From contig NZ_HE978636.1 of assembly GCF_000312105.1 (NCBI RefSeq), positions 878,841 through 942,840 on the forward strand: a stretch of DNA of 64,000 bases. The letters run 5' to 3'. This stretch comes from Aeromicrobium massiliense JC14 (lineage in GTDB: Bacteria > Actinomycetota > Actinomycetes > Propionibacteriales > Nocardioidaceae). A program made the translations under genes and the position numbers. Positions 62,001-64,000 of the stretch are shown in pieces (within the stretch, counting starts at the first letter, position 1; each line of letters begins with the position of its first letter). The notes under the pieces were generated by a model. It made no database searches and was not told where the DNA came from. It was given only the letters and a program-made list of their open reading frames with translations.

Positions 62001-62416
62001 ACGGCCTGCGGTCGGGCCACGAGGTCGAGGTCGAGATCGACGAGGGCCGCCTGCACCTGTTCGACGTCGAGGCCGTGGGCCCCGCGGACGAGAAGGGCAT
62101 GCGCACCGTCCTGGGCACCGTGAACGGGCAGCTGCGCCCGACGCAGGTGCGCGACCGCTCGGTCGAGTCGCAGGTGGCCGCGTCCGAGAAGGCCGATCCG
62201 CAGGACCCCAGCCACGTCGCCGTCCCCTTCGCCGGCGCCGTCCACGCGCTGGTCGCCGAGGGCGACACCGTCGAGGCCGGACAGACGCTCGCCACGATCG
62301 AGGCGATGAAGATGGAGGCCGGCATCACCGCGCCGCGCGCCGGACGCGTGGCCCGCCTGGCGGTGCGCGAGACGCGGCAGGCCGAGGGCGGCGACCTGCT
62401 GCTCGTCCTGGAGTGA
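59012..62416 (+). CDS. pyc: Pyruvate carboxylase
   Basis: 1134 residues from VFQKILVANRGEIAIRAF, the usual N-terminus of the family; the open frame extends 13 codons to a GTG that touches the -10 box. Biotin carboxylase domain about 1-450 (KAVAGGGGRGMRR, EMNPRIQVEHTVTEE); carboxyltransferase about 530-810 (TDTTFRDAHQSLLATRVRTRDL, with KDMAGLL holding a metal-site Lys); tetramerisation/PYC_OADA region; biotinyl carrier domain at the end with AMKM, biotin on Lys1100. It makes oxaloacetate from pyruvate, feeding the TCA cycle. A hairpin follows. Confidence 0.96.
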   Translation: MFQKILVANRGEIAIRAFRAAHELGARTVAVFPYEDRGSEHRVRADEAYEIGERGHPVRAYLDPQAIVAAAQRAGADAVYPGYGFLSENPELAEACAAAGITFIGPPADVLRLTGNKARAIAAAKAAGVPVLASVPPSADVDELLRAADELSFPLFVKAVAGGGGRGMRRVDDPAKLRESIEAAMREADGAFGDPTCFIEEAVVGARHIEVQVLADTQGHVVHLRERDCSVQRRHQKVVEIAPAPFLDVETREAMCADAVRFAREIGYSCAGTVEFLLGADGRYVFIEMNPRIQVEHTVTEEVTNVDLVQAQIMVASGMALSDFGLDDQSRIRVRGYALQCRITTEDPANGFRPDTGTITTYRSPGGPGVRLDGGTVYTGASVSPHFDSMLSKMTCRNRDFGSTVLRVRRALREFTVGGVSTNIGFLQSLLAHPDFTAGAITTSFIEDHPELLETRGDLDPAEKLLAYLADVTVNRPHGEAPVQLDPATKLPDLSVWGRSLDEAPPAGTRQQLSELGPERFAAAWRASETVGVTDTTFRDAHQSLLATRVRTRDLVRVAPHVARLTPQLFSVEAWGGATYDVALRFLKEDPWERLARLREAMPNVAIQMLLRGRNTVGYTPYPTEVTTAFVQEAADTGIDVFRIFDALNDVSQMRPAIEAVRETGTTVAEVALCYTGDLSDPVEKLYTLDYYLRLAEQIVDAGAHVLAIKDMAGLLRAPAARTLVTALRERFDLPLHLHTHDTPGGQLATIVAAIDAGVDMVDAASASLAGTTSQPPLSALVAATDHSARSTGLDIDAVNALEPYWEAVRRLYAPFESGLPAPTGRVYRHEIPGGQLSNLRQQAIALGLGEKFEQIEDMYAAANDILGNVVKVTPSSKVVGDLALHLVAVGADPQAFADDPASFDIPDSVIGFLSGELGDPPGGWPEPFRTKALQGRTAAPRVEEVADDDLRALAEPGATRRRTLNRLLFPGPTSDFEHALAEHGDLSLLPTDAFWYGLRSGHEVEVEIDEGRLHLFDVEAVGPADEKGMRTVLGTVNGQLRPTQVRDRSVESQVAASEKADPQDPSHVAVPFAGAVHALVAEGDTVEAGQTLATIEAMKMEAGITAPRAGRVARLAVRETRQAEGGDLLLVLE

Positions 62417-62426
62417 GCGCCTCGTC

Positions 62427-62457
62427 CGTCCGGGTCATGCGCGGCATGGCCCGGACG
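62427..62457 (+). terminator. Hairpin after pyc
   Basis: CGTCCGGGTCATGC (62427-62440) and GCATGGCCCGGACG (62444-62457) form a 14-bp stem with one G-T pair and a 3-nt loop, 11 bp after the stop. Confidence 0.7.
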
Positions 62458-62515
62458 GGCCATTTCCGGACTCCGGACTGGATCGGCCGGGCGGGCCGCC
62501 GATCACCGGTACTAC

Positions 62516-62530
62516 CGTGACGTCGTCACG
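62516..62530. promoter_or_regulatory. Perfect 15-bp palindrome before the GGDEF gene
   Basis: CGTGACG-T-CGTCACG (62516-62530), 19 bp before the ATG at 62549. Its position near the expected transcription start suggests a repressor site. No regulator gene is visible in the window. Confidence 0.5.
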
Positions 62531-62548
62531 GATGACGGGGGTCGGGCA

Positions 62549-64000
62549 ATGACGCGGAGCACGGAGGCGGCGATCCAGCGATCGCGCGTCGAGCAGCTGC
62601 TGGAGGTGACCCGCGAGATCGTCGCGGGCTCGGACCTCCCCGTGGTGCTCGCGTCCATCGCCCGCGCCATCCGCACCGTCGTCGGGTTCGACGCCGTCGC
62701 GATCGCCCTCACCGACGCTGCGGACGACCTCGAGGTCGTGGTCGTGGAGGGCCCGGACGAGCTGCGCCGGCACATGCTCGGTCGGGTCGGACCGCGCGCC
62801 GAGTACGACGCGCTCATGGACTCCTGCGAGGCGCGCGGACGCCTGCTGTTCCTCGTCGGCGGCGACGACCCCGAGGTCGGCCTGCCGACCTGGCGCTCCG
62901 ACGACGAGGGCTGGTACGCCCGCCGCGCCGACGACCCGCACGCCTGGGGCGTCGACGACGGCCTCTACGCGCCGCTGCGCGACGGCGACGGCGTCCTGAT
63001 CGGCCTGGTCAGCGTCGACCTGCCGGTCTCCGGCCGTGCCCCGGACGACGAGCAGTGCGCGATGCTCGAGCTGCTGGCCCGTCAGGCCGAGCAGAGCATC
63101 GAGGCGCACCGGCGGCTGGCCAAGACCGAGCACAACGAGCGCATCTTCCGCCGCGCGTTCGACTCCTCGCCGTCGCCCGAGGCGGTCGTCGACCCGGCGC
63201 AGCGGCTCACCTACGTGAACCGGCGCTTCGTCCGCGAGCTCGGCGAGGTCGCCGACGTCGCGAGCCTGGCCGCGCTGCTCACCCCGGCGGAGGGCGAGCG
63301 GTGCGTCTCCGAGGTCGTGGCCGAGCTGCTCGCCGAGGGAGCGGAGCGGACGAGCGGTCGGCTCGTCGCCTTCCGCGAGCGTCCCGACGGGGCCCGGGTC
63401 TGGTACCAGGTGCGCGTCCACGCGGTGCTCGACCAGGCCGGACGCGCCTACCGGGCGATCTGCTCCTTCGCCGACATCACCGCCGAGCGCGAGACCCAGG
63501 CCTGGCACGAGCGCGCGGCGGCCCACGACCCGCTCACCGGACTGCTCAACCGCCGCGGCGGCGCCCACGCCGTGGCCGAGCTGCTCACCCGCGCCGACGA
63601 GGGCGTGCTGGGCGTGCTCGCCTGCGACCTGGACGGCTTCAAGGCGCTCAACGACGAGTACGGCCACGGCTTCGGCGACGACGTGCTGGTCGCCCTGGCC
63701 CCGCGGCTGCGCGCCGTGGCCGGCGACGACGCCGTGGTGATGCGCCAGGGCGGCGACGAGTTCGCGGTGCTGGCCCTGCTGCCCGACGAGGACGGGGTCG
63801 CGGCCCTCGCCGACCGTATGGTGTCGGCGTTCGCCGACCCGGTGCGGGTCGGCTCGGTCGCGGCCGAGCTCGGCGTCAGCGTGGGGGCCACGTCGGCGCC
63901 CGTGCACGCCCGCCCGACCGTGAGCGAGCTGCTCGACACGGCCGACGCGGCCCTGCTGCGCGCCAAGCGGGCGGGCAAGGCCCGCTTCGAGCTCGCCTGA
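62549..64000 (+). CDS. Diguanylate cyclase with GAF and PAS domains
   Basis: 483 residues, complete; the stop TGA is the last codon of the window. N-terminal GAF domain (about 15-185), PAS-like domain (about 205-320, RIFRRAFDSSPSPEAVVDPAQRLTYVNRRF), then a GGDEF domain (about 330-480) with intact GGDEF at residues 401-405 and HDPLTGLLNRRG. The GGDEF motif predicts c-di-GMP synthesis from GTP. An RxxD inhibitory site is not seen at the usual place. No EAL domain follows. The protein is soluble (no membrane helix). The ligand of the GAF/PAS part is unknown. A 15-bp palindrome lies upstream. Confidence 0.92.
   Translation: MTRSTEAAIQRSRVEQLLEVTREIVAGSDLPVVLASIARAIRTVVGFDAVAIALTDAADDLEVVVVEGPDELRRHMLGRVGPRAEYDALMDSCEARGRLLFLVGGDDPEVGLPTWRSDDEGWYARRADDPHAWGVDDGLYAPLRDGDGVLIGLVSVDLPVSGRAPDDEQCAMLELLARQAEQSIEAHRRLAKTEHNERIFRRAFDSSPSPEAVVDPAQRLTYVNRRFVRELGEVADVASLAALLTPAEGERCVSEVVAELLAEGAERTSGRLVAFRERPDGARVWYQVRVHAVLDQAGRAYRAICSFADITAERETQAWHERAAAHDPLTGLLNRRGGAHAVAELLTRADEGVLGVLACDLDGFKALNDEYGHGFGDDVLVALAPRLRAVAGDDAVVMRQGGDEFAVLALLPDEDGVAALADRMVSAFADPVRVGSVAAELGVSVGATSAPVHARPTVSELLDTADAALLRAKRAGKARFELA

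Noticed and set aside
58877-62245. Very long minus-strand open frame opposite pyc and the end of putA
   Set aside because: It is antisense to a gene with complete, collinear family motifs; the translated product is low-complexity and Arg/Val/Asp-rich, as is usual for shadow frames at this GC content.

Overview
The window is a gene-dense, very GC-rich (roughly 70% or more by eye) actinobacterial chromosome segment. The order dnaK-grpE-dnaJ-hspR with a HAIR-like operator, a monoderm Tad pilus locus, an EccD-type (type VII secretion) protein, TANNNT -10 boxes placed 6-7 nt before start codons (leaderless genes), a pyruvate carboxylase and a long-tailed iron-sulfur reductase point to the Propionibacteriales, most likely Nocardioidaceae (Aeromicrobium/Nocardioides type). 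This placement is inference. I saw no rRNA, tRNA, insertion sequence, prophage or CRISPR array.

Layout. 1-2583: the end of a type VII secretion-like locus (EccD, an EspI/MinD-like ATPase, a small membrane protein). 2702-13755: a Tad/Flp pilus locus in one direction (SAF/CpaB, TadZ-like, CpaF, TadB, TadC, Flp pilin, two TadE, a TadG-like protein), followed by a lipoprotein, a secreted protein and a 926-residue membrane protein that appears to place a LysM-like domain outside and a SARP/BTAD regulatory domain inside. 13974-20352: an iron-sulfur oxidoreductase with a 290-residue acidic tail, a Nudix-like protein, a FAD oxidoreductase, a TSUP permease and an ankyrin protein. 20384-23183: a TPP riboswitch and an ECF transporter (YkoE, double ATPase, T component). 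23269-26459: MaoC hydratase, acyl-CoA dehydrogenase, SDR and an F420/NADP-type reductase.

26489-35223 holds the most interesting inferred system. Three copies of a TetR-type operator (TGGAC-N6-TGTCYA) sit in front of an MFS transporter, between a TetR gene and an alkyl sulfatase, and in front of an acyl-CoA ligase/acyl-CoA dehydrogenase operon. Together these genes would import an alkyl sulfate, hydrolyse it, and feed the oxidised chain into beta-oxidation. Two tandem-duplicated small secreted proteins lie inside the same interval.

35233-49260: two DUF202 proteins, methionine aminopeptidase, DNA polymerase IV, amidase, 2H phosphoesterase, TrhO-like rhodanese, a TetR-MMPL pair with a perfect palindromic operator, a sugar-porter-type MFS, an ArsR-SRPBCC-TIGR03086 operon with two operators, a thioesterase and a lipoprotein. 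49425-53381: the heat-shock operon. 53580-64000: two small proteins, LysR/PutA (divergent), pyruvate carboxylase and a GAF-PAS-GGDEF protein that ends exactly at the window edge.

Convergent genes are often separated by perfect 15-18 bp hairpins without T-tracts. A dispersed palindromic repeat (core GCGGTGAGYNRGCAACC, with a second sub-type) occupies three otherwise empty intergenic gaps.
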